Part shown: piece by piece, positions 8,955-17,626 of the stretch
How positions within the stretch are numbered: position 1 is the first letter of the stretch
How the letters are laid out: each line of letters begins with the position of its first letter
Assembly: GCA_902810075.1 (NCBI GenBank)
Contig: LR778135.1
Coordinates: 248,001-312,000 of the forward strand
Length of the DNA: 64,000 bases
Source: Ruminococcaceae bacterium BL-6
GTDB lineage: Bacteria > Bacillota > Clostridia > Oscillospirales > Acutalibacteraceae
Direction: 5' to 3'
The notes under the pieces: generated by a model
Databases searched by the model: none
What the model was told of the DNA's origin: nothing
Seen by the model: the letters and a program-made list of their open reading frames with translations, nothing else
Program-made: the position numbers and the translations under genes

Positions 8955-9728
8955 TTACCTTGCCCGGATCCCGCGGCGCTGGCGCACCACCTCGTAGCAG
9001 AGGATGCCGCAGGCCACGGAGGCGTTGAGGGAATTGATTCTGCCCAGCATGGGCAGGGAAACCACGAAATCCGATTTTTCCCGGACGAGCCGGCTCACGC
9101 CGAAGCCCTCCGACCCGATGACGAGGGCGGCGGGCCCCGTGAAATCGGCGCTGCACCAGTCCTGCCCATCCAGGTCCGCGGCGTAAATCCAGACGCCGCG
9201 CTTTTTCAGGTCATCCAGGGCCGAAGCGATGTTCGTCACCCTGGCCACCGGAACGTATTCCACCGCCCCGGCGGAAGCCTTTCCCACCGCGTAGGTGAGC
9301 CCCGCGGCGCGGCGGCGCGGGATGATGACCCCATGGGCGCCGGCGCATTCCGCCGTGCGCAGGATCGCCCCCAGATTGTGCGGGTCCTCCAGCTCATCCG
9401 CCACCAGAATGAACGGCGGCTCGCCCCGCTCCTGCGCCACGCGGAAAATATCGTCGACCGTAGCGTATTCCTTTACGGCCGCGAGCGCCGCCACGCCCTG
9501 ATGCTTTGCATGGCCGCACAGATAGTCCAGCTTTTTTTCGTCTACCTCTTTTACGGGGATGCCCTTTTCTCTTGCCCGCGCGATGATTCCCGCGACGGAG
9601 CCGGTCCTGCGGCCTTTCGCCACGAGCAGGCTGTCGATCGGCCGGCCGGCGTTCAGCGCCTCGCTGACGGCGTTCCTTCCGGCGATGACATCGTCGTTGC
9701 GCGGAGATGCGGCTTTTTTCTCTTCCAT
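8955..9728 (-). CDS. rlmB: 23S rRNA 2'-O-ribose methyltransferase, TrmH/SpoU family (RlmB-like)
   Basis: The predicted protein is 257 residues. The N-terminal substrate-binding domain (VIAGRNAVSEALNAGRPID) is followed by the SPOUT knot motifs ILVADELEDPHNLGAILRTA, LVIGSEGFGVSRLV and LPMLGRINSLNASVA, which bind S-adenosylmethionine and give the trefoil knot. It methylates a ribose in rRNA (G2251-type in E. coli). The frame is open to 9809, but the start at 9728 (MEEKKAASPRND) has an AAGGGG site and fits the family. It leads an apparent two-gene unit with the degenerate P-type ATPase. Close relatives (TrmH-like tRNA methylases) cannot be separated by motif alone. Confidence 0.88.
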   Translation of the reverse strand: MEEKKAASPRNDDVIAGRNAVSEALNAGRPIDSLLVAKGRRTGSVAGIIARAREKGIPVKEVDEKKLDYLCGHAKHQGVAALAAVKEYATVDDIFRVAQERGEPPFILVADELEDPHNLGAILRTAECAGAHGVIIPRRRAAGLTYAVGKASAGAVEYVPVARVTNIASALDDLKKRGVWIYAADLDGQDWCSADFTGPAALVIGSEGFGVSRLVREKSDFVVSLPMLGRINSLNASVACGILCYEVVRQRRGIRAR

Positions 9729-9912
9729 GATTGAACTGCCCCTTAACTGTGATCCGGCTTTTATCGCATTTCCGATGCGGAACCTGTTCCCGGGTCCGCG
9801 ATCATCCATGAAATCGCTGGAATTATTGTAGATATAATCAATTTATTATAGCATAAAAAAGAGCAGTTGGGAATGATCCTGTCGGAAAATAGCGAAGCGG
9901 AAGGAAACGCCG

Positions 9913-10179
9913 TCACAGGGTCGTCAGCAGATAGAGCAGTACCCCCGCGGCCGCCAGAAGAAGCGGGATTCCCGCCCGCGTGACCCAAAAGGTGAACCGC
10001 CGCCTTTTTTTCATGCCGGACGGCGCATCCAGCTTCCTCAGAATCTTCCGGGCCTCTTTTTCCAGAAGCTCCCGTTCCGCCCTGGCGTATTCCGGCCGAA
10101 CCACCAGATAGGCCCGCTCGTAATAGACGTTCCCCGTCTCCTTCACTTCGATGATCTGTCTGCTGACGCCGCGAATCAT
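9913..10179 (-). CDS. Small conserved-looking membrane protein, unknown function
   Basis: This 88-residue protein starts MIRGVSRQIIEV behind a GGGGGG site. Residues 1-60 are charged and helical (RAERELLEKEARKILRKL), and residues about 66-86 form one membrane helix preceded by KKRRR, suggesting the N-terminus is cytosolic. I do not recognise a family. It is upstream of rlmB on the same strand with a 184-bp gap. Confidence 0.6.
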   Translation of the reverse strand: MIRGVSRQIIEVKETGNVYYERAYLVVRPEYARAERELLEKEARKILRKLDAPSGMKKRRRFTFWVTRAGIPLLLAAAGVLLYLLTTL

Positions 10180-10297
10180 AGATGCGCCCCCCGTTTTTGT
10201 GTTTTCCTTATTTTTGTCAGGATACAAAAAAAATATACAGCTCAAAATTGTGGAAAAGCATGGGCAGACAGGCGTTTATACGGTTTGTATTTACATT

Positions 10298-10428
10298 GGT
10301 TGACATAAAATCAGTGGAGAACCGGGTGGATACTGTGGAAAACTCGGTGGAAAATGTGGATAAGTCCCCGGGAAAAGAACGGTTCGAAAGATATGCACCG
10401 ATTGTGAATATGTTTTTTTATGTCAACC
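10298..10428. other. DnaA-box-like cluster inside a 13-bp inverted repeat
   Basis: Perfect inverted repeats GGTTGACATAAAA (10298-10310) and its complement (10416-10428) enclose five 9-mers resembling the reverse complement of the DnaA box: AGTGGAGAA (10313), GGTGGATAC (10325), TGTGGAAAA (10334), GGTGGAAAA (10346) and TGTGGATAA (10355, a perfect box). Spacing alternates 12, 9, 12, 9 bp. No dnaA or rpmH gene is nearby, so this is not an obvious oriC; a DnaA-titration or regulatory site is possible. Reading the region as a protein gives a low-complexity VENxVD peptide with no clear binding site. Confidence 0.5.
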
Positions 10429-10523
10429 GCAGAATGGCCGCAAAACGGATTCGATTTAACATACAGTATTGAAACCTTTACGAAACCTTTACGGGCGGGG
10501 GTGTTTTTCTTTTCCGCGGGCTG

Positions 10524-10732
10524 TGTTATAATAACCTCACGGCGTAAGCGGAAGCAAAGCTTCCGACGCCTGAGAGAACATTGAAGCATTTCATGTTATA
10601 ATAACCTCACGGCGTAAGCGGAGGCGAAGCCTCCGACGCCTGAGAGAGCATTGAAACATGCCTTGCGGCATGTTATAGATAACCTCACGGCGTAAGCGGA
10701 GGCAAAGCCTCCGACGCCTGAGAGAGCATTGG
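10524..10732 (+). repeat. Three tandem copies of the promoter-hairpin repeat
   Basis: Units start at 10524, 10594 and 10671 (periods 70 and 77 bp). Each begins TGTTATA(AT/GAT)AACCTCA, forms a bulged hairpin whose inner stem differs between copies (CGGAAGC/GCTTCCG in the first, CGGAGGC/GCCTCCG in the others), and continues TGAGAGARCATTG. The second copy ends in a compact inverted repeat, AACATGCC/GGCATGTT. Extended -10 boxes (TGTTATAAT) mark the first two junctions. The array lies upstream of the 8-oxoguanine glycosylase gene in the same orientation. Confidence 0.8.
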
Positions 10733-10908
10733 TGAGCGCTCCGCGTCTCTCGGAATCTTATGGTTCTGACCGATCACTTCGCGGTGGGAAGCAAAGCTGA
10801 GCGTTGAACCATAATTGAATTTTATATATCTGCGGCTTTATGTGTCAAATCGGCGCCTTGCTTTGCGGCAGGTATTGAAAAAATAATAAGGAAAGGGGGA
10901 AACGGCCG

Positions 10909-11745
10909 ATGGACTTCCGGATGACTGCGCGGGGGGCGGAAATTCCCGCCTCGCCCGAATTCGATCTCGCCCAGACGCTGGACTGCGGGCAGTGCTTCCG
11001 GTGGGAGCTTTTGCCCGACGGCTGCTGGCGGGGGGTCGTGTCGGGCCGCCGCGTGAAGATCCGCGAACAGGATGGCAGGGTGATCTTTTTCGGCGTCGGC
11101 GGCCGGGAGTTCGAGCGGGTGTGGGCGCCGTATTTCGATTTGGATTTCGACTATGCCGCCGTTCGCCGTGTCCTGTCGCGCAAAGACCCGGTGCTGCGGA
11201 GGGCGGCCGAATTCGCGCCGGGGATCCGCCTGCTTCGGCAGGACCCGTGGGAGGCCCTCTGCTCGTTCATTATTTCGCAGAACAACAACATTCCGCGCAT
11301 CAAGGGGATCGTCGCCCGCCTTTGCGGACAGTTCGGGGATGACCTGGGCGGCTATTCGTCGTTTCCCGGCCCGGAGCGGCTTGCGCCGCTCTGCGAGCAG
11401 GAGCTCGCCCCCATCCGCTGCGGGTTCCGCGCGAAATACATCCTGAGCGCGGCCCGCAAGGTCGCTTCCGGCGAGGTGGACCTGGAAGCCCTGCGCGCCG
11501 CGCCGATCGAAGAGGCCCGCGCATCGCTGACGACGATCTACGGTGTGGGCGCGAAGGTGGCGGAATGCGAGCTGCTCTACGGCCTTCACCGGCTGGAGGC
11601 GTTCCCGATGGACGTTTGGATGAAGCGCGCGATGTCGGTTCTTCTGCCGGGGCGCACCCCGCAGCAGCTCGGGAAATACGCGGGCATCGCGCAGCAGTAC
11701 CTGTTCCATTACAGCCGCTGCAACGCCGGCCTTTTTTCCGCGTGA
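10909..11745 (+). CDS. 8-oxoguanine DNA glycosylase/AP lyase, OGG1 type
   Basis: The product is 278 residues. The N-terminal OGG_N-like domain (DLAQTLDCGQCFRW) precedes the HhH-GPD glycosylase core. SQNNNIPRIKG (residues 124-133) matches the damaged-base pocket of OGG1, YGVGAKVAECELL holds the catalytic Lys216 in the helix-hairpin-helix, and AFPMDVWMKR holds the catalytic Asp235. It removes oxidised guanine opposite cytosine and nicks the strand. The start has a GGAAAGGGGG site. The preceding 360 bp hold the tandem hairpin repeats and a further stem-rich stretch but no gene. Confidence 0.9.
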   Translation: MDFRMTARGAEIPASPEFDLAQTLDCGQCFRWELLPDGCWRGVVSGRRVKIREQDGRVIFFGVGGREFERVWAPYFDLDFDYAAVRRVLSRKDPVLRRAAEFAPGIRLLRQDPWEALCSFIISQNNNIPRIKGIVARLCGQFGDDLGGYSSFPGPERLAPLCEQELAPIRCGFRAKYILSAARKVASGEVDLEALRAAPIEEARASLTTIYGVGAKVAECELLYGLHRLEAFPMDVWMKRAMSVLLPGRTPQQLGKYAGIAQQYLFHYSRCNAGLFSA

Positions 11746-11870
11746 CCCGAGAGGCGGCGGGGGAGGAACAGAAGCAGGTTCGCCGTCATGCGGAATTGCC
11801 GCGGGAAAAGAAAAAATTCTGTAAATTATCTGATATACTTTTCACAAGAGAACTTTTTTCCTTCCTTCTG

Positions 11871-12005
11871 TGATATAATAACCTCACGACGTAAGCGGAG
11901 GCAGAGCCTCCGACGCCTGAGAGAACATTGAACCATGATGAGCTTTGCGGATTTGGAAAAATTTCCGCACAAGTGTTCATCCTGCTTTATAATCATGGTA
12001 TAATA
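11871..12005 (+). repeat. Promoter-hairpin repeat upstream of fba
   Basis: A full copy: TGATATAATAACCTCA, hairpin with CGGAGGC/GCCTCCG, TGAGAGAACATTGA, then an inverted repeat ACCATGAT ... ATCATGGT that encloses GCGGA/TCCGC. It ends in an extended -10 box TGG-TATAAT (TATAAT at 11999-12004), well placed to start transcription of fba about 80 nt before its ATG. Confidence 0.75.
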
Positions 12006-12088
12006 AAAAAAGAAATTCTGGGAGAAAAAACCGGACCGGAGCGAATGCGCCTTCTGGCGCATGCCGTAAAAAACTGAGGAGTGATTTT

Positions 12089-13027
12089 ATGCCATTGGTA
12101 AACACGACAGAGATGTTCCAAAAAGCGTATGCAGGTGGCTACGCGGTCGGCGCCTTCAACGTGAACAATATGGAAATCGTTCAGGGCATTACGGAAGCGT
12201 GCGGGGAGCTGAAATCCCCCGTGATCCTTCAGGTTTCCGCGGGCGCGCGCAGATATGCGAACCACACCTACCTCACCAAGCTGGTGGAGGCGGCCGTCAT
12301 CGAGAACCCCGATATCCCGATCGCGCTTCATCTGGATCACGGCCCTTCCTTTGAGCTGTGCAAGGCCTGCGTCGACGGTGGATTCACCTCCGTGATGTTC
12401 GACGGCTCCTCGAAGCCGTATGAAGAGAACGTCGCAGAGGCCAGAAAAGTGGCGGAATACGCCCACAAATACAATGTGACGGTGGAAGCCGAGCTGGGCC
12501 AGCTCGCCGGCATCGAAGACGCCGTCCATGTCAAGGAAGAGGACGCTCTCTTCACCGACCCCGGCCAGGTGGAGGATTTCGTGAAGCGGACCGGCGTAGA
12601 TTCCCTCGCCATCGCCATCGGCACCAGCCACGGGGCCTATAAGTTCAAGCCCGGCCAGAAGCCCCAGCTCCGCTTCGACATTCTGGAAGAGGTCTCCAAG
12701 CGCCTGCCGGGCTTCCCGATCGTCCTGCACGGCGCGTCTTCCGTGATTCCGGAGTTCGTCAAAACGATCAACCAATACGGCGGGAATATGCCCGATGCCA
12801 TCGGGATCCCGGAGGAAATGCTGAAAAAGGCCGCGAAAATGGCCGTGTGCAAGATCAACATCGATTCCGACCTCCGCCTTGCCATGACGGCCTCGGTACG
12901 CAAATATCTGGCGGAGAACCCCGCTCATTTCGATCCCCGCCAGTATCTCGGGCCTGCCCGCACCGCCATCAAGGATATGGTCGCTCATAAGATCACCGCG
13001 GTGCTCGGTTCCGCGGGGAAAGCCTGA
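12089..13027 (+). CDS. fba: Class II fructose-1,6-bisphosphate aldolase
   Basis: The product is 312 residues, normal for class II zinc aldolases, which interconvert fructose 1,6-bisphosphate and triose phosphates in glycolysis and gluconeogenesis. The catalytic Asp83 and zinc His84 lie in LHLDHG, an acidic pair in VEAELGQLAG (about 133-135), and the other zinc His residues in IGTSHGAYK (181) and IVLHGASS (214). The ATG has a GAGGAGTGAT site. It is a single-gene unit between the promoter-hairpin repeat and a terminator. Confidence 0.96.
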   Translation: MPLVNTTEMFQKAYAGGYAVGAFNVNNMEIVQGITEACGELKSPVILQVSAGARRYANHTYLTKLVEAAVIENPDIPIALHLDHGPSFELCKACVDGGFTSVMFDGSSKPYEENVAEARKVAEYAHKYNVTVEAELGQLAGIEDAVHVKEEDALFTDPGQVEDFVKRTGVDSLAIAIGTSHGAYKFKPGQKPQLRFDILEEVSKRLPGFPIVLHGASSVIPEFVKTINQYGGNMPDAIGIPEEMLKKAAKMAVCKINIDSDLRLAMTASVRKYLAENPAHFDPRQYLGPARTAIKDMVAHKITAVLGSAGKA

Positions 13028-13050
13028 TTCCCCTTTCAAAAAAACATTCA

Positions 13051-13088
13051 GCCGCCGCAAAGCGCAGACGCGCCCTGCGGCGGCTTTT
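13051..13088 (+). terminator. Intrinsic terminator after fba
   Basis: GCCGCCGCA (13051-13059) pairs with TGCGGCGGC (13076-13084), followed by TTTT. Confidence 0.85.
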
Positions 13089-13137
13089 CTATGCGCTGAA
13101 CGTTTTCCACCGGAAAAACGGGAATGGTGGAAAACGT

Positions 13138-14565
13138 TCAGCCTGACAGGCCGAGAAGGGCCTCGGCCTCCTTCCGGGAAAAATGCCGCAGGGTAAAACA
13201 GGCCCCGCGCTCCGTCCCGATGCACAGGCGCAGGCTGCACCGCCCGCTGACCCGCTGAAAGGGGTTCTGGCGGATGACGAGGCACTGCAGGGATTCCCGC
13301 GGGATCACAGCGGTGAAGAGCTGGTCGCGGATGTACCCGCAGGCGACCAGATTTTTGCCGGAAACGGCCAGAAACGATTCTTTCCACGCGGCGATGTGAA
13401 GCGCCGTATGGTATAGCGGAAAAACGAGCAGAAAAAGCACGAGCGGGGCGAAGAACGGCGCGAAGGCCCGGCACAGCAGAAACAGGATCACGACCGCCAG
13501 CAGGTGACAAACGGGCAGAAGCAGAAAGCTTTTCAGCGCGGTGCGCGGCGGGGAGATTTTCTTTTCGTGCCGCCCGGTCAGAAGGCATTCGGCATCCATC
13601 GGGTAAATGCGGTTCAGGTGGAATTCCAGCTCCTCCTCCGAAACCGCGGCGAGCAGAAGACTGCGGTCGTCCTTCTCCCTGCCGGAGCCGATCGTGTGCA
13701 GATAGACCGAGGAAAGCCGCAGCATGCGCATCATCAGGGTCTGGCGCACACTCACCGCGCGCACGGCCCGGTCCTTCAGGTACTGGCGGCTTCGGAACAG
13801 GATGCCGCGCTCGATCAGGATGCCGCGCGGGGTCTTCCCGGCGGAAAACGAGCCGTAGCGGAAGAATTGCGTGACAAACGCGGCGAACCACCCGAACGCC
13901 AGCAGCCAGCCGAGGAACGCCACCGTGGGGGGAAGGCCGAGCGCCACCAGGCGGGAGCTTTGATTCGCGGCGGCGTACAGGCTGCGCGAAAGCTCTTCGC
14001 CCAGAATTTTTCCGGTGCGGTCGAGCAGAATGCCGACGAGAACCAAGCCGGAAGCCGGGTTCGACCACGAGGCCGCCATCAGGAAAATACGGGCCTGGCT
14101 CGCCCGGTAGCGGTAATGCACGTCCTTTTTCATCCTGCGCCACCACCTGGAGAGCATTGCCCTGTTCAGATACAGGTCCGCGCTGGGCTTTTTGGAGTCG
14201 GCGGCGGGGGTATCCAGAATCAGCTGAGACGCCCCGAACGCGCCGAGCAACGGCGTGGAACGGATCATCGCCGAGGTGAGGCAGTCGGCGGGCAGAATTT
14301 TCTGCCGGCGGTAGAACAGGCCGCTTTTCAGGCGCAGATACGGCCGCTTTTCTCCCGCACCGCCATCCCGCGGCCCGATGCCGTAGCCGCTCGTATCATA
14401 CTGGAAAAACGACAGCCCCGCGATGAGCAGAAGGCCCGGCAGGTTGCCCCACGCCACCTTCGAAAGGGGCTCCCGCAGGATCGCCTGAATCACCGGGACC
14501 GCCAGCAGAAAGAAAAACCTGGAAAAATAACGCCATACGGAAACCGGGTGGGGCCGCTTATCCAT
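13138..14565 (-). CDS. Membrane protein with repeated bacterial PH (DUF304/YdbT-like) domains
   Basis: The product is 475 residues and starts eight bases inside the upstream gene (shared ATGGATAA), indicating translational coupling. Hydrophobic pairs near residues 15-50, 190-230 and 365-410 alternate with beta-rich PH-like segments such as GILIERGILFRSRQYLKDRAV and AVIPRESLQCLVIRQNPFQ. This alternation matches the YdbT family (bPH_2 domains on membrane anchors). In Bacillus subtilis ydbS-ydbT are adjacent and help resist certain bacteriocins; that role is family knowledge and not shown here. Confidence 0.82.
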   Translation of the reverse strand: MDKRPHPVSVWRYFSRFFFLLAVPVIQAILREPLSKVAWGNLPGLLLIAGLSFFQYDTSGYGIGPRDGGAGEKRPYLRLKSGLFYRRQKILPADCLTSAMIRSTPLLGAFGASQLILDTPAADSKKPSADLYLNRAMLSRWWRRMKKDVHYRYRASQARIFLMAASWSNPASGLVLVGILLDRTGKILGEELSRSLYAAANQSSRLVALGLPPTVAFLGWLLAFGWFAAFVTQFFRYGSFSAGKTPRGILIERGILFRSRQYLKDRAVRAVSVRQTLMMRMLRLSSVYLHTIGSGREKDDRSLLLAAVSEEELEFHLNRIYPMDAECLLTGRHEKKISPPRTALKSFLLLPVCHLLAVVILFLLCRAFAPFFAPLVLFLLVFPLYHTALHIAAWKESFLAVSGKNLVACGYIRDQLFTAVIPRESLQCLVIRQNPFQRVSGRCSLRLCIGTERGACFTLRHFSRKEAEALLGLSG

Positions 14566-15001
14566 GGCGCGCCTCCGCGATCCGCTCCTTCAGCAGCAGG
14601 GCATCCCGGCACGAAAGCTGGCGGATGCGGACAGGGGAGCCGACCGGCTGAACGGTGAGCGTGCACAGGCCGAACATCCGCTGCAGCGGCGTCTGTGAAA
14701 CGGAAACGGTGAGGATGTGCTCGGGACGCAAAACGGTTGTAAAGCGGAACAGCACGCCGCTCCTCCAGAAAAGGAATCCGCTTTCCAGGCGCACCAGGCT
14801 GTATCGGTAAAGGCGCGGAACGTAATAAAAAAGAAACGATAAGTAGAATAACGCAACGATCATACTCAGAATAAAGCCGGGCAGGGGAGAAACCGAAAGC
14901 AGGATTCCGCACAGGAAAAACAGGGGCACGACCGCGAGGGTCCCGTCCGTGCGGAGCAGCGGGACCGAAGCTTTTCCCAGCGTTATCTTCAAAAAAATCA
15001 C
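14558..15001 (-). CDS. PH-domain membrane protein, YdbS-like
   Basis: This 147-residue protein has two close hydrophobic segments (about 22-60) followed by one bPH_2-type domain (ESGFLFWRSGVLFRF, LRPEHILTVSVSQTPLQRMF, LCTLTVQPVG). It is the short partner of the downstream YdbT-like protein, with which it overlaps by 8 bp; the pair is the usual ydbS-ydbT arrangement. The ATG at 15001 is preceded by a weak site in an A-rich leader. Confidence 0.82.
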   Translation of the reverse strand: MIFLKITLGKASVPLLRTDGTLAVVPLFFLCGILLSVSPLPGFILSMIVALFYLSFLFYYVPRLYRYSLVRLESGFLFWRSGVLFRFTTVLRPEHILTVSVSQTPLQRMFGLCTLTVQPVGSPVRIRQLSCRDALLLKERIAEARHG

Positions 15002-15030
15002 CCCGGTTTATTTTACCCGAAAAAATCGGA

Positions 15031-15738
15031 TTATGAGAGGGCGAACCGGGAAAGCGCCCCGGCATCCAGAACGGTGATTTTCCGGTAGCGGGTTTCGACC
15101 CAGCCGTTTTTGGCGAACCGGGTCAGAATCCGGCTGACCGTGACGCGCGATACCCCCGCGAGATTTGCCAGATCTTCGTGGGAACAGTTGACGACTTGGG
15201 GAAACGTTTTCGACCGTTCCGAAAGCTCCGTCAGAATCTGAGCGACGCGCCGGTCCGCCGCAAGGAAGGTCATGTTGTCCACCTGCGCCGAAAGCATGCG
15301 GATGGTTCTGGCGAGAAATTTCAGCAGGTTCACCGCCATCATGGGCTCCTCGCGGAAGCAGCGTGTCAGAAGGAGCTGGTTCACCGGGATGATCTCGGAT
15401 TCCTCCAGCGCCGCGGAGGAAGACACCCGGGGCAGCCCGTCGAAAAACGCGGCTTCCCCGAAAATGTTGTTTTTTTCCAGAATGGTCAGCGTCTTTTCCA
15501 GCCCGTTTTCCGAACTGATGAAAATCCGCACGCGGCCGCTTTTCAAATAGTAAAAGTGATCGGCGGTCTCCCCCTGGCGGTAGATCATCCCATTCTTCTG
15601 GTAAATTTTCGGCGTCTCCAGCTTTTCCAGGATACTCCAGGAATCCTCTTTGGGGGCGATGCGGATGTCCGGGTCAAAAATAGGCCGATTCAGAAATACC
15701 ATCCCCTGTTCCCGATTATTTTGCCCCAATTGTATCAC
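15031..15738 (-). CDS. Crp/Fnr-family transcriptional regulator
   Basis: About 235 residues. The cyclic-nucleotide-binding-type domain spans about 40-150 (YRQGETADHFYYLKSGRVRI, NNIFGEAAFFDG), then a long dimerisation helix and a Crp-type winged HTH (about 180-225; CSHEDLANLAGVSRVTVSRIL). No N-terminal cysteine cluster is seen, so it is not an FNR-type Fe-S sensor, and the cAMP-binding residues are not obviously conserved. The frame opens at a GTG (15738); an ATG at 15702 is an alternative start but its GGGG sits too close. It is divergent from leuCD, which is a natural candidate target. Confidence 0.88.
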   Translation of the reverse strand: MIQLGQNNREQGMVFLNRPIFDPDIRIAPKEDSWSILEKLETPKIYQKNGMIYRQGETADHFYYLKSGRVRIFISSENGLEKTLTILEKNNIFGEAAFFDGLPRVSSSAALEESEIIPVNQLLLTRCFREEPMMAVNLLKFLARTIRMLSAQVDNMTFLAADRRVAQILTELSERSKTFPQVVNCSHEDLANLAGVSRVTVSRILTRFAKNGWVETRYRKITVLDAGALSRFALS

Positions 15739-15763
15739 GGTTTACATTCTTTGCGCAAGAAAA

Positions 15764-15773
15764 ATGAGATAAT
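15764..15773 (+). promoter_or_regulatory. Possible extended -10 for leuCD
   Basis: TGAGATAAT fits an extended -10 (TGn plus GATAAT at 15768-15773), 27 bp before the leuC ATG. No good -35 at standard spacing is seen; TTTACA at 15741 is 21 bp away. The spacing would suit an activator such as the divergent Crp-type protein, which is inference. Confidence 0.35.
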
Positions 15774-15799
15774 GGGAAAAAATCCGGGAGGCTGACAAT

Positions 15800-17071
15800 A
15801 TGGGCATGACGATGACGCAGAAGATCCTGGCGGCGCACGCCGGGCTTGGCCGGGTGGAAGCCGGGCGGCTGATTGAGGCGTCGCTGGATCTGGTGCTGGG
15901 AAACGATATCACGAGCCCTGTCGCGATCGACGAGTTCGAGAAATGTGGGGCGAAAGGGGTGTTCCGGCGGGATAGAATCGCGTTGGTGCTCGACCATTTC
16001 ACCCCGAATAAAGACATCAAGGCGGCCGAGCAGTGCCGCCGGACGAGGGAGTTCGCGGACCGGTACGGGATCACTAATTTCTTCGACGTGGGTCGGATGG
16101 GGATCGAGCACGCGCTTCTGCCGGAGCAGGGCCTTGTCGGCCCGGGCGACTGCGTGGTGGGCGCGGATTCCCACACCTGCACCTACGGGGCGCTCGGCGC
16201 GTTCTCCACCGGGGTCGGCTCCACCGACATGGCGGCGGCCATGATCACCGGAAAAGCATGGTTCAAGGTGCCGTCCGCCATCCGGGTCGAGATTACCGGG
16301 AAGCCCGGCAAATGGGTTTCCGGCAAGGATGTGATCCTGCACCTGATCGGGGAAATCGGCGTCGACGGCGCTTTGTATCAGTCGCTGGAATTCACGGGGG
16401 ATGGGCTTCGCCGTCTTTCGATGGACGACCGGCTCTGCATCGCCAATATGGCGGTTGAGGCGGGCGCCAAAAACGGGATTTTCCCGGTGGATGACACGAC
16501 GCTGGACTACTGCCGCGGCCGGTTCGCGCGCGAGCCGGTCATTTATCAGGCGGACGGCGACGCCGAATATGACCGCACGGTTTCGATCAACCTTTCCTCG
16601 CTGCGGCCTACCGTGGCGTTTCCGCATCTGCCCGGGAACACGAGGACGATCGACGACGCCGGCACCGTAAAGATCGACCAGGCGGTCATCGGCTCATGTA
16701 CGAACGGGCGCATGGAGGACCTGCGGACCGCGGCGGGAATCCTGAAAGGGAGAAAGGTTGCGGACCGCGTGCGCTGCATTGTGATCCCGGGGACGCAGCA
16801 GATCTACCTTCAGGCTGTGCGCGAAGGGCTTGCGGAGATTTTCGTGGAGGCCGGTGCGGTGTTCTCCACCCCCACCTGCGGGCCGTGCCTGGGCGGGCAC
16901 ATGGGCATCCTCGGGAAGGGCGAGCGCGCGGTTTCCACGACGAACCGCAATTTCGTCGGGCGCATGGGGCATGTGGAATCCGAGGTCTACCTTTCCAGCC
17001 CGGCGGTCGCGGCGGCGAGCGCCGTGACCGGATACCTGACCGACCCGGAAACACTGACAGAGGAGGACTGA
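15800..17071 (+). CDS. leuC: 3-isopropylmalate dehydratase large subunit (aconitase superfamily)
   Basis: The product is 423 residues, the size of the LeuC2/homoaconitase-type large subunit. The three 4Fe-4S cysteines are in SCTNGR (about 299) and CGPC (about 359 and 362). The start [28 protein letters not shown] and [17 protein letters not shown] are diagnostic. With the small subunit encoded 3 bp downstream it would isomerise 2- to 3-isopropylmalate in leucine synthesis. No leuA or leuB is in the window, and this subfamily also includes homoaconitase and methylmalate-type enzymes, so the substrate is not fully certain. Confidence 0.92.
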   Translation: MGMTMTQKILAAHAGLGRVEAGRLIEASLDLVLGNDITSPVAIDEFEKCGAKGVFRRDRIALVLDHFTPNKDIKAAEQCRRTREFADRYGITNFFDVGRMGIEHALLPEQGLVGPGDCVVGADSHTCTYGALGAFSTGVGSTDMAAAMITGKAWFKVPSAIRVEITGKPGKWVSGKDVILHLIGEIGVDGALYQSLEFTGDGLRRLSMDDRLCIANMAVEAGAKNGIFPVDDTTLDYCRGRFAREPVIYQADGDAEYDRTVSINLSSLRPTVAFPHLPGNTRTIDDAGTVKIDQAVIGSCTNGRMEDLRTAAGILKGRKVADRVRCIVIPGTQQIYLQAVREGLAEIFVEAGAVFSTPTCGPCLGGHMGILGKGERAVSTTNRNFVGRMGHVESEVYLSSPAVAAASAVTGYLTDPETLTEED

Positions 17072-17074
17072 CGG

Positions 17075-17557
17075 ATGGACGCACATGGAAAGGTACATAA
17101 ATACGGCGACAACGTGGATACGGATGTCATTATCCCGGCGCGCTACCTGAACACCGCTTCCCACAAGGAGCTGGCCGCGCACTGCATGGAGGACATCGAC
17201 CCTGATTTTGTGAAGGCGGTGAAGCCGGGAGATATCATCGTCGCGGATAAGAATTTCGGGTGCGGTTCATCGCGCGAGCACGCCCCCATCGCTATTCAGG
17301 CGAGTGGCGTGTCCTGCGTGATTGCGAGCACCTTCGCGCGCATCTTTTACCGCAATTCCATCAATATTGGCCTTCCGATTCTGGAGTGCGGAGAGGCCGC
17401 GCGGGAAATCCGGGACGGGGACGAGGTCCGGGTGGATTTCGACACCGGGAAGATCGAGGACGTGACGACCGGAAAAACTTACCGGGCGCAGCCGTTCCCC
17501 CCGTTTATCCAGAATATCATCCGGAAGGGCGGGCTGCTCAACAGCATCCGAAAATAG
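17075..17557 (+). CDS. leuD: 3-isopropylmalate dehydratase small subunit
   Basis: This 160-residue swivelling domain begins 3 bp after leuC with a GAGGAC site overlapping the leuC end. Family motifs are [30 protein letters not shown] (substrate-binding loop) and [14 protein letters not shown]. It forms the active heterodimer with LeuC. The transcript ends at the following strong hairpin. Confidence 0.94.
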   Translation: MDAHGKVHKYGDNVDTDVIIPARYLNTASHKELAAHCMEDIDPDFVKAVKPGDIIVADKNFGCGSSREHAPIAIQASGVSCVIASTFARIFYRNSINIGLPILECGEAAREIRDGDEVRVDFDTGKIEDVTTGKTYRAQPFPPFIQNIIRKGGLLNSIRK

Positions 17558-17570
17558 CGGCTCCATCTAA

Positions 17571-17608
17571 AGAGACGGACGGTGCAGTTTTCTGCACCGT
17601 CCGTCTCT
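17571..17608. terminator. Bidirectional terminator between leuD and the chemoreceptor gene
   Basis: A near-perfect palindrome: AGAGACGGACGGTGCAG pairs with CTGCACCGTCCGTCTCT around a TTTT loop. T-runs are present on both outer sides when read in each direction, serving the convergent genes. Confidence 0.88.
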
Positions 17609-17626
17609 TTGAATTTCCAGTGGGGG

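Noticed and set aside
10298..10428. Chromosomal replication origin
   Set aside because: No dnaA, dnaN, rpmH or DNA-unwinding AT-rich block nearby; kept only as a DnaA-box-like cluster.
10182..10472. 96-codon plus-strand frame over the DnaA-box-like cluster
   Set aside because: Its VENxVD repeats are produced by the repeated GTGGA boxes; no ribosome binding site or family.
10524..10732. CRISPR array
   Set aside because: The repeats are long, self-complementary and adjoin directly with no variable spacers; no cas genes are present.
11993..14146. 717-codon minus-strand frame across fba and the PH-domain gene
   Set aside because: It runs antisense through fba and in another frame of the YdbT-like gene; composition is low-complexity.
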